Assembly (NCBI GenBank): GCA_027014125.1
Contig: JALWEI010000036.1
Span: 19,128-83,127 of the forward strand
DNA length: 64,000 nucleotides
Direction of reading: 5' to 3'
From: Acidilobaceae archaeon
Lineage (GTDB): Archaea > Thermoproteota > Thermoprotei_A > Sulfolobales > Acidilobaceae
Under the pieces are notes generated by a model, which made no database searches, had not been told where the DNA came from, and worked only from the letters and a program-made list of their open reading frames with translations. Below, one piece after another: positions 34,699-44,027 of this stretch (positions are counted from its first letter, which is position 1; the number at the start of each line of letters is the position of its first letter). The position numbers and the translations under genes are program-made.

Positions 34699-36618
34699 TT
34701 ACCGCCTCCTAGCCACCACAACTGCAACTATGGCAGCTATGATAACCAGTAGAACGGCTATCATACCTAGGCCTGCTCCTTCTCCCTGGCTAGCCTCGGA
34801 GCCTGCCTGTGTTATCGTAGTCGTGATTGTCTGCTCCTTGGTGACTACTTTACCCTCCTCCGTTACCGTCACCGTCTTAACTATCTCCTTCGTGACTACC
34901 TCACCTCCAGATGCCGCGGTGGGCTTCAGGTTGAGTAGGACTAGTACCCCACCAAGCTGCCAGTTGCCTGGCCAGGTAACTGGGACCCCGTAGGGGTTTT
35001 CCTCGCTGGGCCATCCGGTCCAGTGTAGAGTTGAGGCTTGGAACCAGAATCCGTTGTACCATAGTGGTATGTATGGTAGGTCCCTGAGGAATATTTCTTG
35101 TAGCTTCCTGTATAACTGTTTCAGTGTTTCCTCATCGTCTACTGGTGTTACTAGTATCTTCTCCATTATCTGCTGGACCTCGCTGTTGAAGTACCTGCCG
35201 AAGTTCCCGTTCCAGCTGTTCTCGCCTATGGGTGGGGTATTGTTGTAGAATATCCAGTTGTACATGGTCCAGGGTGTCGGGGAGACGAAGCTATTGAAGT
35301 TGTTTATAGCCATGTCGAAGTAGCCCTTAGTCAGGTCGTCGAAGTACTTGGAGTAGTCGGGGAACTTTGGCTCGACGTTTAAGCCTACAGCCTTTAGGTT
35401 CTCTGCTATGATTCTGATGGACTCCATCCAGTCGGTCCAGCCGAAGGGGACTATTATTGTCAGCTTTATCCTCTCCCCGTTGGGGGCCTCCCTGTAGCCG
35501 TCCCCGTCTATGTCCTTGAAGCCCAGCTGGTCTAGTATCTGCTTGGCCTTCTCCGGGTCATATGTGAACCCCATCTGCTTGTCTAGGTCCTCTGCGTAAT
35601 ACTTCTGCCAGCTGGGTATTGGCAGGAATCCTACCGAGTTTGATTTTAGCACGGTCCCCTCGAAGACCCTGTTTATGATCTCGTCTACATTTATAGCGTA
35701 TGCTATCGCCTTCCTGAACTCTGTGATGTTTAGTGGGTACTTCTGGTTGTTTATGAATAGGAATGCCACGTTTGCGGGGAGGTGGAATGGCTTGTCCTTG
35801 TACCAGGTGTGTATGAAGTCGTACTGTCGTACCAGCTGTGGCACGCCAGGTAGGAAGAAGTTGCTCCAGTCGAGGTCTCCCCTTACTAGCATGGCTAGGG
35901 CTACATTGTTGCTTGAGACCCTCAGGTATACTATGTACCTTGGCCCCGGTTCTCCGTATACCTTTGTGCCCCACCAAGCATTGTTATACTCGTAGACCAC
36001 CTGGCTCTGGTCGTAGGACTTGAGGCGGTACATGCCGCTACCTATAGGGTTCTCATTCGCCTCCTCTAGGGGCTTGTCTATGTTCTCCCATATGTGCTTG
36101 GGTATTATGTAGATCGTGTATAGGTAGTACTGCCACTCCGGGTAGTGGGGCTGGCTGAATATGAACCTGACAGTCCTGTCATCTACTATCTCTATCCTGT
36201 CCAGCCAGTCCCATATGCTGGAGTAGTATATCCCCTCATGCATCCTGGCGTACTCGAAGGTGAATTTTACATCCTCAGCAGTTAGCGGCTCCCCGTCCTG
36301 CCACCTGGCCTCTCTTATCCTAACCTCGTAGGTCTTATTGTCGATCCACTCGCCCTCCTCGGCCAGCCATGGTATGAACTCGTCCTTCACTGGGTTGTAT
36401 AGGAATAGGGGTTCATAGATTAGTCCCACTACCCCCGTAGCGGCTGCCCATGGTGTGAGGGGGTTGAAGTTGCTGGGCGGTGCCCAGAGGCCGCCGCCCA
36501 CGTATATAGTCTCCTCCCGTGGTAGCTGCTGAGCTGTGGCTGGGATTGGGGCTAGTGATGCTATGACTAGGACCGCTAGTAGGAATGCAGTGACCCGGGC
36601 TGGGGTGCGTGTAGTCAT
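34699..36618 (-). CDS. Extracellular solute-binding protein, family 5 (OppA/CbtA-like), membrane anchored
   Basis: The protein has about 639 residues from ATG 36618, which has GGAGG nine nucleotides upstream. The frame itself opens at 36669. The signal peptide (LLAVLVIASLAPIPATA) is followed by the family-5 fold: YEVRIREARWQDGEPLTAEDVKF and YAINVDEIINRVF. A Thr-rich stalk and a C-terminal transmembrane anchor (IAVLLVIIAAIVAVVVARRR) tether it outside the membrane. Position next to a glucanase and a beta-glycosidase suggests binding of beta-gluco-oligosaccharides, as for Pyrococcus CbtA. The ligand is inferred from context. Confidence 0.93.
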   Translation of the reverse strand: MTTRTPARVTAFLLAVLVIASLAPIPATAQQLPREETIYVGGGLWAPPSNFNPLTPWAAATGVVGLIYEPLFLYNPVKDEFIPWLAEEGEWIDNKTYEVRIREARWQDGEPLTAEDVKFTFEYARMHEGIYYSSIWDWLDRIEIVDDRTVRFIFSQPHYPEWQYYLYTIYIIPKHIWENIDKPLEEANENPIGSGMYRLKSYDQSQVVYEYNNAWWGTKVYGEPGPRYIVYLRVSSNNVALAMLVRGDLDWSNFFLPGVPQLVRQYDFIHTWYKDKPFHLPANVAFLFINNQKYPLNITEFRKAIAYAINVDEIINRVFEGTVLKSNSVGFLPIPSWQKYYAEDLDKQMGFTYDPEKAKQILDQLGFKDIDGDGYREAPNGERIKLTIIVPFGWTDWMESIRIIAENLKAVGLNVEPKFPDYSKYFDDLTKGYFDMAINNFNSFVSPTPWTMYNWIFYNNTPPIGENSWNGNFGRYFNSEVQQIMEKILVTPVDDEETLKQLYRKLQEIFLRDLPYIPLWYNGFWFQASTLHWTGWPSEENPYGVPVTWPGNWQLGGVLVLLNLKPTAASGGEVVTKEIVKTVTVTEEGKVVTKEQTITTTITQAGSEASQGEGAGLGMIAVLLVIIAAIVAVVVARRR

Positions 36619-36801
36619 AAGGGTTCCGCCTCCTGCATCCCTACTCTTGTTTAGTATTAGATACAACACTTCGCTATTTATAGCTTTATATCTCTATAAC
36701 TACATATACTTTGATATACTTGTATTGGTGTAACGATTACCAACGCATATAAACTTACATATGTGGCTAAGAGCATGGGATCGTAGAGGTGCGGTAAGGG
36801 A

Positions 36802-38337
36802 TTGCTACCTAGCGACTTCCTATGGGGCGCATCTATGTCGTCATTCCAGTTTGACATGGGCGACAGGTATAGGAGGAATATCGACCCTAATAGCGACTGG
36901 TGGGTTTGGGTACGCGATAGGAGGAACCTGGAGGAGAAGCTTGTCAGTGGTGATCTGCCCGAGGATGGGGTCAATTATGCAGAGCTCTACCACATAGACC
37001 ACGGGCTTGCCAGGAGTCTGGGCATGAATGTTTATAGGATCCAGGCCGAGTGGAGCAGGATCTTCCCCTGCCCGACGTATCATGTCGAGGTTGATGTAGA
37101 GCACGATGGCTCGGGCCTGGTTAGTAGGGTTAGGGTAACGGGTGAGACGCTTAGGGAGCTCGACTCGATAGCCAACCATGGTGAGGTAGAGAGGCTCCGG
37201 AGGATCATAGAGGACCTGAGGAGGAACGGAATGAAGGTCATAGTGAACCTTCACCACTTCACCACTCCAGTATGGCTCCACCACCCCATAATCAGTAGGG
37301 AGACTAGGCTAAGGAAGGGCCCCCTAGGTATAGTCGACCATAGGTTTATAGTTGAGTTCGCCAAGTACGCTGCGTATGTTGCATGGAAGCTAGGCGACCT
37401 AGTCGACATGTGGTCAATCTACAATGAGCCCATGGTTCTGGTTGAGCTGGGCTATATGGCCCCCTTCGTCGGCTTCCCGCCGGGGGTCAACGATCCCCGG
37501 GCCGCCGCGGCTGGGCTCAGGAATATTATAGTCTCCTACGCTAGGGCCTATGACGCCATAAAGGAGTATGATACCGTTGAGGCCGGGGACTGGGGAGTGG
37601 GCCCGGCGATGGTAGGTGTCATACACAACATCATACCAGCGTACCCCCTTGACCCCGAGAGGGATGAGAGGGCGAGTTCCAGCTACAACTATTTCCACAA
37701 CGAGCTGATACTCGACGCCTGGAGCCGGGGCCTCTATGACCACGACCTTGACGGGGAGCGTAGTAGGGTGGCCCACCTCGCCGGGAGGCTGGACTGGATA
37801 GGCCTGAACTATTATACCAGGATAGTTGCTAGGAGGGGGAAGGCGCCCGAGGGGATACCTGTCCTCGAGTTTGAGGGTGTTGGGGGGTACGGGTATGCGT
37901 GTATAGCTAATGAGCTATCCAAGTCTGGGAGGCCCTGCGACGACTTCGGCTGGGAGATGTTCCCCGAGGGGTTCTACGACGCTATAAGCATGGTCAGCAG
38001 GTACGGGGTCCCGGTTTACATTACCGAGAATGGGACAGCCGATGCTAGGGACTACTATAGGCCTAGATACCTGGTTTCCCATATAAGGGCGCTGGAGGCT
38101 GCGGTGGAGGACGGCTTCAGGGTCGAGGGCTACATGCACTGGGCCCTCACCGACAACTACGAGTGGGCCCGGGGCTTCAGGCTCAAGTTCGGCTTATTCA
38201 GCGTGGACATGGTTACTAAGGAGAGGATACCCAGGCTCAGCGCTAAAATTTTCGCTCGTATAATTAAGAGTAATGGGGTGCCTAGGGATCTACTAGAGCT
38301 CTCCATATGGGATCATAGTAGGGGTGTGGGGGTGTAG
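36802..38337 (+). CDS. GH1 beta-glycosidase (LacS/beta-glucosidase type)
   Basis: The protein has 511 residues. Intracellular family 1 glycosidase of the Sulfolobus LacS type. N-terminus FLWGASMSSFQFDMG, DPNSDWWVWV, acid/base E209 in SIYNEPM and nucleophile E409 in YITENGTAD. No signal peptide. TTG 36802 is the only sensible start, since an in-frame stop lies at 36784. It is divergent from the Opp binding-protein gene; a CATATAAAC box lies near 36747. It would hydrolyse imported cello-oligosaccharides to glucose. A VapB-like gene starts 3 nt downstream. Confidence 0.95.
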   Translation: MLPSDFLWGASMSSFQFDMGDRYRRNIDPNSDWWVWVRDRRNLEEKLVSGDLPEDGVNYAELYHIDHGLARSLGMNVYRIQAEWSRIFPCPTYHVEVDVEHDGSGLVSRVRVTGETLRELDSIANHGEVERLRRIIEDLRRNGMKVIVNLHHFTTPVWLHHPIISRETRLRKGPLGIVDHRFIVEFAKYAAYVAWKLGDLVDMWSIYNEPMVLVELGYMAPFVGFPPGVNDPRAAAAGLRNIIVSYARAYDAIKEYDTVEAGDWGVGPAMVGVIHNIIPAYPLDPERDERASSSYNYFHNELILDAWSRGLYDHDLDGERSRVAHLAGRLDWIGLNYYTRIVARRGKAPEGIPVLEFEGVGGYGYACIANELSKSGRPCDDFGWEMFPEGFYDAISMVSRYGVPVYITENGTADARDYYRPRYLVSHIRALEAAVEDGFRVEGYMHWALTDNYEWARGFRLKFGLFSVDMVTKERIPRLSAKIFARIIKSNGVPRDLLELSIWDHSRGVGV

Positions 38338-38340
38338 CCT

Positions 38341-38550
38341 GTGAAGACCATAGCGGTGGATGAGCAGACCTGGAATAAGCTGAGGATGCTGAGGGAGAAG
38401 CTTAAGGCTAGGTCCTACGACGAGGTTATACAGATGCTTATAGAGACTTGGAAGAACACGGAGCTGGATAAAGTGTTGAGCGAGACCCAGGTCCCCGATG
38501 ATGTGGTGGATGATATGGAGTCCCTCTTGACTAGGAAGAGGAGGATGTGA
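38341..38550 (+). CDS. vapB: VapB-type antitoxin (ribbon-helix-helix)
   Basis: The protein has 69 residues: a short beta-strand MKTIAVDEQTW, then two helices with KARSYDEVIQMLIE, the ribbon-helix-helix pattern, and an acidic tail that would bind the toxin. GTG 38341 follows the GH1 stop by 3 nt, and the toxin gene begins 7 nt after its end. Confidence 0.85.
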   Translation: MKTIAVDEQTWNKLRMLREKLKARSYDEVIQMLIETWKNTELDKVLSETQVPDDVVDDMESLLTRKRRM

Positions 38551-38557
38551 TCCAGTA

Positions 38558-39028
38558 ATGTCGGCTCCCATCGAGTCCATACTGGTAGACTCGAGGACCA
38601 CCATATGGCTCCATGCAAGGAGCAGGGCGAACCTGCTCAAGCTGCTCCTCTCGAGACTAGACATCTACCTCTCCGCACTGAGCGCCTATGAGGTGGCCGC
38701 CGCCTTCATCTATTATAGGATCGGGGATCCCCGCGGCCATATGGCTAGGCTCGAGAAGATCTACCACATCGTGTATCCTGATAGGGAGATCCTGTCGACC
38801 GCCGCTAGGATAAGCGCGGACCTCATGTACCACGGGGAGTCGAGGAGCGATATAGATGTTATAGTCGCTTCCACAGCTATATCTAGGAACCTCCTACTCG
38901 TCTCCATCAGGGCCCAGGAGTATGATATGTTCAAGAAGTACGGTTTATCAACGCTGAGCATGGATGGGCTGATAAAACAGTTGGAGCATGGTGTGGAGGG
39001 CAGGGTGCCCCCGGAGGGCGGTTCCTAG
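38558..39028 (+). CDS. vapC: VapC-type PIN-domain ribonuclease toxin
   Basis: The protein has 156 residues. PIN-domain acidic residues are recognisable: D11 in ILVDSRTT, E near 45 in SALSAYEVAAAF, and D near 100 in SRSDIDVIVASTA. Expected to cleave RNA when freed from the antitoxin. Its end overlaps the convergent CBS gene by 4 nt. Such pairs are numerous in hyperthermophilic crenarchaea. Confidence 0.88.
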   Translation: MSAPIESILVDSRTTIWLHARSRANLLKLLLSRLDIYLSALSAYEVAAAFIYYRIGDPRGHMARLEKIYHIVYPDREILSTAARISADLMYHGESRSDIDVIVASTAISRNLLLVSIRAQEYDMFKKYGLSTLSMDGLIKQLEHGVEGRVPPEGGS

Positions 39029-39417
39029 ATCACCGCTGCCTCTATATCCCTAATACTAATAATACCTACCAGGCTCCCCTTATCGTCGACCACTGGCAGG
39101 TGCCTTATCTTGAACCTGCTCATCAGCCTCAGCGCCTCAGCTAGGGTCTCCTTCTCGTTAACCACAATCAGGCTCCTTGTCATGAACTCCGAGACGGGCG
39201 TGCTATAGGGCTTCTCCTCCGCCACAATCTTCCACACGAAGTCGCGCTCGGTTATTATCCCCACGAGCCTGCCGTTGGAGTCTACTACTGGCAGCGCGCT
39301 AACGCCTACCTGCCTCATGAGCCTTGCCGCCTCTAGCGCGGTCTTCTCGGGGTTGATCACGACCGGGTTCCTTGTCATGGCGTGTGAGACCAGCATCTCA
39401 TCTATCGTTCTAACCAA
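39025..39417 (-). CDS. CBS-domain pair protein
   Basis: The protein has 130 residues and consists only of two CBS domains (about 8-62 and 72-128), each with the GIITERDF or GIISIRDI signature. Such stand-alone Bateman modules bind adenosine nucleotides and act as energy sensors of unknown partner. Monocistronic; the 98-nt gap to the phosphatase gene holds divergent promoters (TATTATACTATAG near 39450). Confidence 0.93.
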   Translation of the reverse strand: MVRTIDEMLVSHAMTRNPVVINPEKTALEAARLMRQVGVSALPVVDSNGRLVGIITERDFVWKIVAEEKPYSTPVSEFMTRSLIVVNEKETLAEALRLMSRFKIRHLPVVDDKGSLVGIISIRDIEAAVI

Positions 39418-39515
39418 GATGCCGCACCCCTAGAACCGTCTGCATATCTATTATACTATAGCGTGGGTCTACTTATTCCTAACACTCGGCCAGCCCCAGC
39501 CGCGGGTGCAGGGTT

Positions 39516-40211
39516 GTGATAAGGCTGGTGGTCACGGATATCGACGGCACGTTGACTAGGAGGAGGGGAGACCTGCTGCTGGAGCTAGAGGCGGTCGAGG
39601 CCATCAGGCTCCTGGAGTCCCGGGGCGTCACGGTCTCGCTAGCCTCGGGGAACAGCCTCCCGGTGACGGCTGGGGTTGCCAGGTATATAGGAGCCCGGGG
39701 GCCGGTGATCGGGGAGAACGGGTGCCTGGTCCTTCACCAGGGAATTGTGCATCACGTATGCAGGGGGAGGCCTGGCGAGGATCTTATAGAGGCCCTAGAG
39801 TCGCTTGGCCTCAGCCAGAGCTGGCAAAACATGTTCAGGATGCACGATCTCTCATTCAATGGCCCCAGGGAGCTATTGTACGAGGGCGCTAGGCTTGCCG
39901 AGGAGATGGGATACGCTGCATACCTGAGCGGGTATGCGCTCCACGTACAGCCGCGGGGCGGGGGCAAGGATGCTGGGCTGCGCTATGCAGCCAGGCTGCT
40001 CGATGTGGGGCTCGACGAGGTTGCTGCTGTGGGTGATGGAGGCAATGATATCCCCATGCTAAGGGCTGCCGGCTTTTCCGCTGCCCCGGGTGATGCCGAT
40101 GAGGAGGTTAAGTCTATTGTAGACTATGTAGCCTCGCAACCCGGGGGAAGGGGGTTCAGCGAGGTTGCGAGGCTGATCCTCTCTGGCCGGGCCGGTGGCT
40201 CGCGCATTTAA
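39516..40211 (+). CDS. Phosphoglycolate phosphatase, archaeal HAD type
   Basis: The protein has 231 residues. HAD hydrolase with nucleophile motif VTDIDGTLT, cap-region sequence, motif II LASGNSLPV and motif III/IV GGGKDAGLRY...VGDGGNDIPMLRAAG. It matches the archaeal phosphoglycolate phosphatase group (Cof-like, about 225 residues). GTG 39516 is the start. It sits immediately before the ribosomal protein operon but has no role in ribosomes. Confidence 0.9.
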   Translation: MIRLVVTDIDGTLTRRRGDLLLELEAVEAIRLLESRGVTVSLASGNSLPVTAGVARYIGARGPVIGENGCLVLHQGIVHHVCRGRPGEDLIEALESLGLSQSWQNMFRMHDLSFNGPRELLYEGARLAEEMGYAAYLSGYALHVQPRGGGKDAGLRYAARLLDVGLDEVAAVGDGGNDIPMLRAAGFSAAPGDADEEVKSIVDYVASQPGGRGFSEVARLILSGRAGGSRI

Positions 40212-40262
40212 ACCTCCTAGCCAACGATAGGCGTCCCTGGTGTAGGTAGGGGTATCGCTGGG

Positions 40263-40811
40263 ATGGCTAAGGATGTGCATGTGGAGAAGAGGGTTGAGAT
40301 CCCTGAGGGCGTCAGGGTGGAGATTGAAGGTATGAAGGTCAGGGTGGAGGGGCCGAAGGGGTCCCTGGAGAGGGACTTCAGCCACGCTCGTGGGGTGCTG
40401 CTGAGGCTAGAGGATGGGGAGGTAGTTGTTGAGGCCTACTTCGCTAATGCCAGGAAGAGGGCGCTCGTGGGGACTATAGCATCCCACATAGAGAATATGA
40501 TAACCGGCGTCACGAAGGGGTACCGGTACAAGCTTAAGGTGATATACAGCCACTTCCCCATAAACATCAAGATAGAGGGGGACAAGTTCGTGATAGCAAA
40601 TTTCCTCGGCGAGAAGGCTAACAGGATAGCCAAGATCCTCCCCGGCGTCAAGGTTACGGTGAAGGGCCAGGATGTCACCGTTGAGGGTATAGATATCGAG
40701 GCTGTAGGCCAGACAGCGGCCAACATAGAGCTAGCCACCAAGGTGAAGGACAAGGACAGGAGGAAGTTTATGGATGGGATATACATCTACGAGAAGGGGG
40801 TGGCTGAGTAG
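40263..40811 (+). CDS. rpl6: Ribosomal protein L6 (uL6)
   Basis: The protein has 182 residues and is an archaeal L6, near the sarcin-ricin loop. Recognised by IPEGVRVEIEGMKVRVEGPKG at the start of the first repeat and by TAANIELATKVKDKDRRKF near the end. ATG 40263 follows GGGGTATCGCTGGG. First gene of a seven-gene ribosomal cluster. The genes that normally precede it (S14, S8) are absent here. Confidence 0.97.
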   Translation: MAKDVHVEKRVEIPEGVRVEIEGMKVRVEGPKGSLERDFSHARGVLLRLEDGEVVVEAYFANARKRALVGTIASHIENMITGVTKGYRYKLKVIYSHFPINIKIEGDKFVIANFLGEKANRIAKILPGVKVTVKGQDVTVEGIDIEAVGQTAANIELATKVKDKDRRKFMDGIYIYEKGVAE

Positions 40812-41206
40812 TGCCCGAGAGGCCCAGGCAGGTTAGGGAGAAGAGGAGCCTCCAGAGGAGGCTAGCCAAGAGGAGGGAGAAGCCCAGGTTCCTCCGCTAC
40901 CTCTCCTGGAGGTTCTGGAAGTTCGAGCGTAGGGAATACTGGAGGAAGCCAAAGGGTAACGACAACAAGATGAGGCTACAAGTCAAGGGCTACCCTCCAA
41001 TAGTCAAGTCGGGCTACGGGACCGACAAGAGGCTGAGGGGCCTCCACCCCAGCGGGCTCGAGCCGGTGATCGTTTACAACCCAAGGGAGCTGGAGGGCCT
41101 GGACAGGGAGAAGCATATAGTCTACATAGCATCCAGCGTGGGGCTGAGGAAGAGGATACAGATAAGGCAGAAGGCCCAGCAGCTAGGCCTAAGGGTTGCA
41201 AACTAG
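40811..41206 (+). CDS. rpl32e: Ribosomal protein L32e (eL32)
   Basis: The protein has 131 residues and is archaeal/eukaryotic-specific. The core FLRYLSWRFWKFER, WRKPKGNDNKMRLQVKGYP and SGYGTDKRLRGLHPSG is intact. The GTG start shares one base with the L6 stop, so translation is coupled. Confidence 0.96.
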   Translation: MPERPRQVREKRSLQRRLAKRREKPRFLRYLSWRFWKFERREYWRKPKGNDNKMRLQVKGYPPIVKSGYGTDKRLRGLHPSGLEPVIVYNPRELEGLDREKHIVYIASSVGLRKRIQIRQKAQQLGLRVAN

Positions 41207-41220
41207 GAGGTGGGTGAAGG

Positions 41221-41685
41221 ATGGACTACCGGCTACAGAGGAGGCTGGCGGCCGAGGTTCTGGGTGTAGGCGAGTCCAGGATATGGATCAGCCCCGACCC
41301 TGAGCATGCAGAGGAGATAGAGCAGGCAGTCACCAGGAGGGACGTGGAGGCCCTGATAAAGAGGGGCCTCATAAGGGTGAAGCCGGAGAAGGGGAACAGC
41401 CACACAAGGTGGCTGGAGAGGAGGAGGCAGAGGAGGAAGGGTAGGAGGCGTGGGTACGGCAAGAGGGAGGGCAAGGCCACCGCAAGGAGCGACCCGAAGA
41501 GGGACTGGATCTATAGGATAAGGAGGATAAGGAGGTACCTGAAGTGGATGAGGGATCACGGCAGGATAGACAAGAGGACATACCGCCGCCTATACAGGCT
41601 AGCCAAGGGAGGCACATTCAGGGATCTGGGAGACCTAAAGAGGTATATGCAGGAGCACGAGCTGGTTAGGGAGGGTGCAAGCTAA
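41221..41685 (+). CDS. rpl19e: Ribosomal protein L19e (eL19)
   Basis: The protein has 154 residues. Starts [20 protein letters not shown] with the expected basic long helix ([17 protein letters not shown]) and [19 protein letters not shown]. Shares one base with the L18 start. The ATG follows GGAGGTGGGTGAAGG. Confidence 0.96.
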   Translation: MDYRLQRRLAAEVLGVGESRIWISPDPEHAEEIEQAVTRRDVEALIKRGLIRVKPEKGNSHTRWLERRRQRRKGRRRGYGKREGKATARSDPKRDWIYRIRRIRRYLKWMRDHGRIDKRTYRRLYRLAKGGTFRDLGDLKRYMQEHELVREGAS

Positions 41686-42308
41686 TGGGGAGAGGGCCAA
41701 GGTACAGGGTCCCCCTCAGGAGGAGGAGGGAGGGCAAGACTGACTACAGGAAGAGGTTCAAGCTGGTAATATCGGGGAAGCCACGGCTAGTCGTCAGGAT
41801 AACCAACGAGTACGTCACCGTACAGGTAGTAGAGGCTAGGATAGAGGGCGATAGGGTGATAGCGGCCGCCCACAGCAGGGAGCTAGCCAAGCACTACGGA
41901 TGGCTGGGCGACGGTAACAACACGAGCGCAGCCTACCTTACAGGCCTACTCGCCGGGTACAGGGCAAGGCTCAAGGGAGTGGAGGAGGCGGTGCTGGACA
42001 TAGGTCTCCACACGCCCGTTAAGGGGGCCCGAGTCTTCGCCGCGCTCAAGGGAGCACTAGACGCCGGCCTCAGTATACCACACTCCGAGGAGATACTGCC
42101 CGGAGACGAGAGGATTAGGGGAGAGCACATAGCCGAGTACGCCTCGAAGCTTAAGGAGGAGGATGAAGAGGCTTATAAGAGGCAGTTCTCAAGATACCTG
42201 GCCCGGGGCCTGAGCCCTGAGGACCTGCCGAGCCACTTCGACGAGGTGGCCTCTAGGATCAAGGGAGAGTACGGGGCCAAGCTCACGCTGGCTAGGAAGG
42301 AGGTGTAG
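41685..42308 (+). CDS. rpl18: Ribosomal protein L18 (uL18)
   Basis: The protein has 207 residues, the long archaeal/eukaryotic type that binds 5S rRNA. Family motifs [36 protein letters not shown] and [19 protein letters not shown] are present. Confidence 0.96.
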   Translation: MGRGPRYRVPLRRRREGKTDYRKRFKLVISGKPRLVVRITNEYVTVQVVEARIEGDRVIAAAHSRELAKHYGWLGDGNNTSAAYLTGLLAGYRARLKGVEEAVLDIGLHTPVKGARVFAALKGALDAGLSIPHSEEILPGDERIRGEHIAEYASKLKEEDEEAYKRQFSRYLARGLSPEDLPSHFDEVASRIKGEYGAKLTLARKEV

Positions 42309-42310
42309 AC

Positions 42311-42943
42311 GTGATGGGTATGGAGGTACAGCTCGAGGAGTGGGTACCCAGGACCCGTGTGGGTAGGATGGTTAAGGAGGGCAAGATCACCAGTATAGCC
42401 GAGATATTCAAGAGGAACCTACCAATACTAGAGCCGGAGATAGTCGACTACCTCCTACCAGGCCTAGACCACGAGGTCCTAGACGTCAGTATAGTGCAGA
42501 AGATGACCGACGCAGGCAGGATAACAAGGTTCAGGGCTGTAGTGGTTGTGGGCAACAGGGACGGCTACGTCGGCCTGGGCAAGGGGAAGGCGAGGCAGTT
42601 CAGGTTCGCCATAGAGAAGGCCCTAAGGAATGCGAAGCTAAACATAATCCCCGTTAGGAGGGGATGCGGCAGCTGGGAGTGCACCTGCGGCGAGAGCCAC
42701 AGCGTGCCATTCACTGTCAGGGGCAAGAGCGGTAGTGTAGAGGTAATCCTCAAGCCGGCCCCAAAGGGTACAGGCCTAGTAGCGGGAGACACCGCCAAGG
42801 CGGTACTAGCCATGGCAGGCCTCAGCGACGTCTGGACCTTCACCAAGGGGGAGACAAGGACAAAGTACAACTTCGCCAGGGCCACATACCTGGCCCTCAG
42901 GGACACCTACAGGTTCGTCACCCCCGTAGACTGGACCAGGTAG
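42311..42943 (+). CDS. rps5: Ribosomal protein S5 (uS5)
   Basis: The protein has 210 residues. S5 of the decoding region, recognised by the central double-stranded RNA-binding fold with [20 protein letters not shown] and [19 protein letters not shown]. Starts 2 nt after the L18 stop. Confidence 0.97.
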   Translation: MMGMEVQLEEWVPRTRVGRMVKEGKITSIAEIFKRNLPILEPEIVDYLLPGLDHEVLDVSIVQKMTDAGRITRFRAVVVVGNRDGYVGLGKGKARQFRFAIEKALRNAKLNIIPVRRGCGSWECTCGESHSVPFTVRGKSGSVEVILKPAPKGTGLVAGDTAKAVLAMAGLSDVWTFTKGETRTKYNFARATYLALRDTYRFVTPVDWTR

Positions 42944-42948
42944 GAGGG

Positions 42949-43440
42949 GTGATGGAAGTGCCACTATACGTGCTAGTAAGGATCCGGGGCCAGGCAGACG
43001 TCCACCCAGACACAGAGAAGACCCTACACCTACTCAGGCTAAGGAGAAGATACACAGCAGCCCTCTACCACAGCAGCCTACCAGGGATAGAGAAGATGAT
43101 AAAGAAGGCCGAGAACTGGCTCACCTGGGGTGAGATAGACAGGGAGACCCTGATAGCACTCCTCTCCACCCGCGGCAGGCTCCAGGGAGACAAGCCCCTC
43201 ACCAGCGAGTGGGTAGCCATAAACCTAGGCCTACCCGGGGGGATATACGACCTGGCAGACAAGCTACTCGCAGGAGAGATACACTACCACAAGCTACAGG
43301 AGAAGGGCGTCAAGCCATTCTTCCGACTCCACCCACCCCGGGGAGGCTTCAAGGGCAGCATAAAGACCCACTACAAGATGGGCGGCGAGCTCGGCTACAG
43401 GGGCCCCGATATAAACAGGCTAATAGCCAGGATGCTCTAG
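42949..43440 (+). CDS. rpl30: Ribosomal protein L30 (uL30)
   Basis: The protein has 163 residues, the long archaeal L30/L7e type. It begins PLYVLVRIRGQADVHPDTEKT and continues TLHLLRLRRRYTAALYHSS, with the C-terminal FFRLHPPRGGFKGSIK. Confidence 0.96.
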   Translation: MMEVPLYVLVRIRGQADVHPDTEKTLHLLRLRRRYTAALYHSSLPGIEKMIKKAENWLTWGEIDRETLIALLSTRGRLQGDKPLTSEWVAINLGLPGGIYDLADKLLAGEIHYHKLQEKGVKPFFRLHPPRGGFKGSIKTHYKMGGELGYRGPDINRLIARML

Positions 43441-43461
43441 GCCCAGAAGGGGGTGGCAGGC

Positions 43462-43932
43462 ATGGTCGTGAGGAGGAGGAGCAAGACGAGGAAGCTAAGG
43501 GGGAGAACCCGCACCATGAGCTGGGGCAGGATAGGCCAGCACAGGAAATCCGGGTCCCGCGGCGGTAGGGGAGCCGCAGGGCTAGGCAAGCACGAGTGGA
43601 CATGGACAATAAAGTACGCCCCCACCTGGTTCGGCAAACACGGCTTCAAGCCACCACGCATAAGGGTAGGCTACAGGCCAAACGTGATCAACCTAAGCCA
43701 GCTGGAGGACCTAGTAGCAAAGCTAGAAGCAAAGGGCCTAGCAAAGAGCGAGAACGGGCTGACAATAGTAAACCTAGAGGAAATGAAGATACACAAACTA
43801 TTAGGCTCGGGAAGAATAACGAGGAAACTGAAAGTCATAGTACCACAAGCATCAGAACAGGCTATAAAGAGGATCGAAGAGGCAGGCGGCCAAGTAATAC
43901 TAACACTAAAACAAGAGGAATCCCAGCCCTAA
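43462..43932 (+). CDS. rpl15: Ribosomal protein L15 (uL15)
   Basis: The protein has about 156 residues from ATG 43462, which follows GGGGGTGG; GTG 43453 is a weaker option. Start MVVRRRSKTRKLRGRTRTMS and RIGQHRKSGSRGGRGAAG are diagnostic. It is the last ribosomal gene. SecY, which normally follows, is missing; a tRNA gene comes next. Confidence 0.96.
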   Translation: MVVRRRSKTRKLRGRTRTMSWGRIGQHRKSGSRGGRGAAGLGKHEWTWTIKYAPTWFGKHGFKPPRIRVGYRPNVINLSQLEDLVAKLEAKGLAKSENGLTIVNLEEMKIHKLLGSGRITRKLKVIVPQASEQAIKRIEEAGGQVILTLKQEESQP

Positions 43933-43995
43933 ACACCCTCCTAACCATCAAAAAAACCCCTGAAAGGCTTAATAGCCCATAACACAAGCATACCC

Positions 43996-44004
43996 TGAAT
44001 AAAC
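43996..44004 (+). promoter_or_regulatory. Weak TATA-like box for tRNA-Val
   Basis: GAATAAACG about 28 nt before the first base of the tRNA, followed by a GC-rich stretch. CTTAATAG near 43970 is an alternative. Confidence 0.35.
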
Positions 44005-44027
44005 GGGGCCCACAGGCCCCCCGGAGA

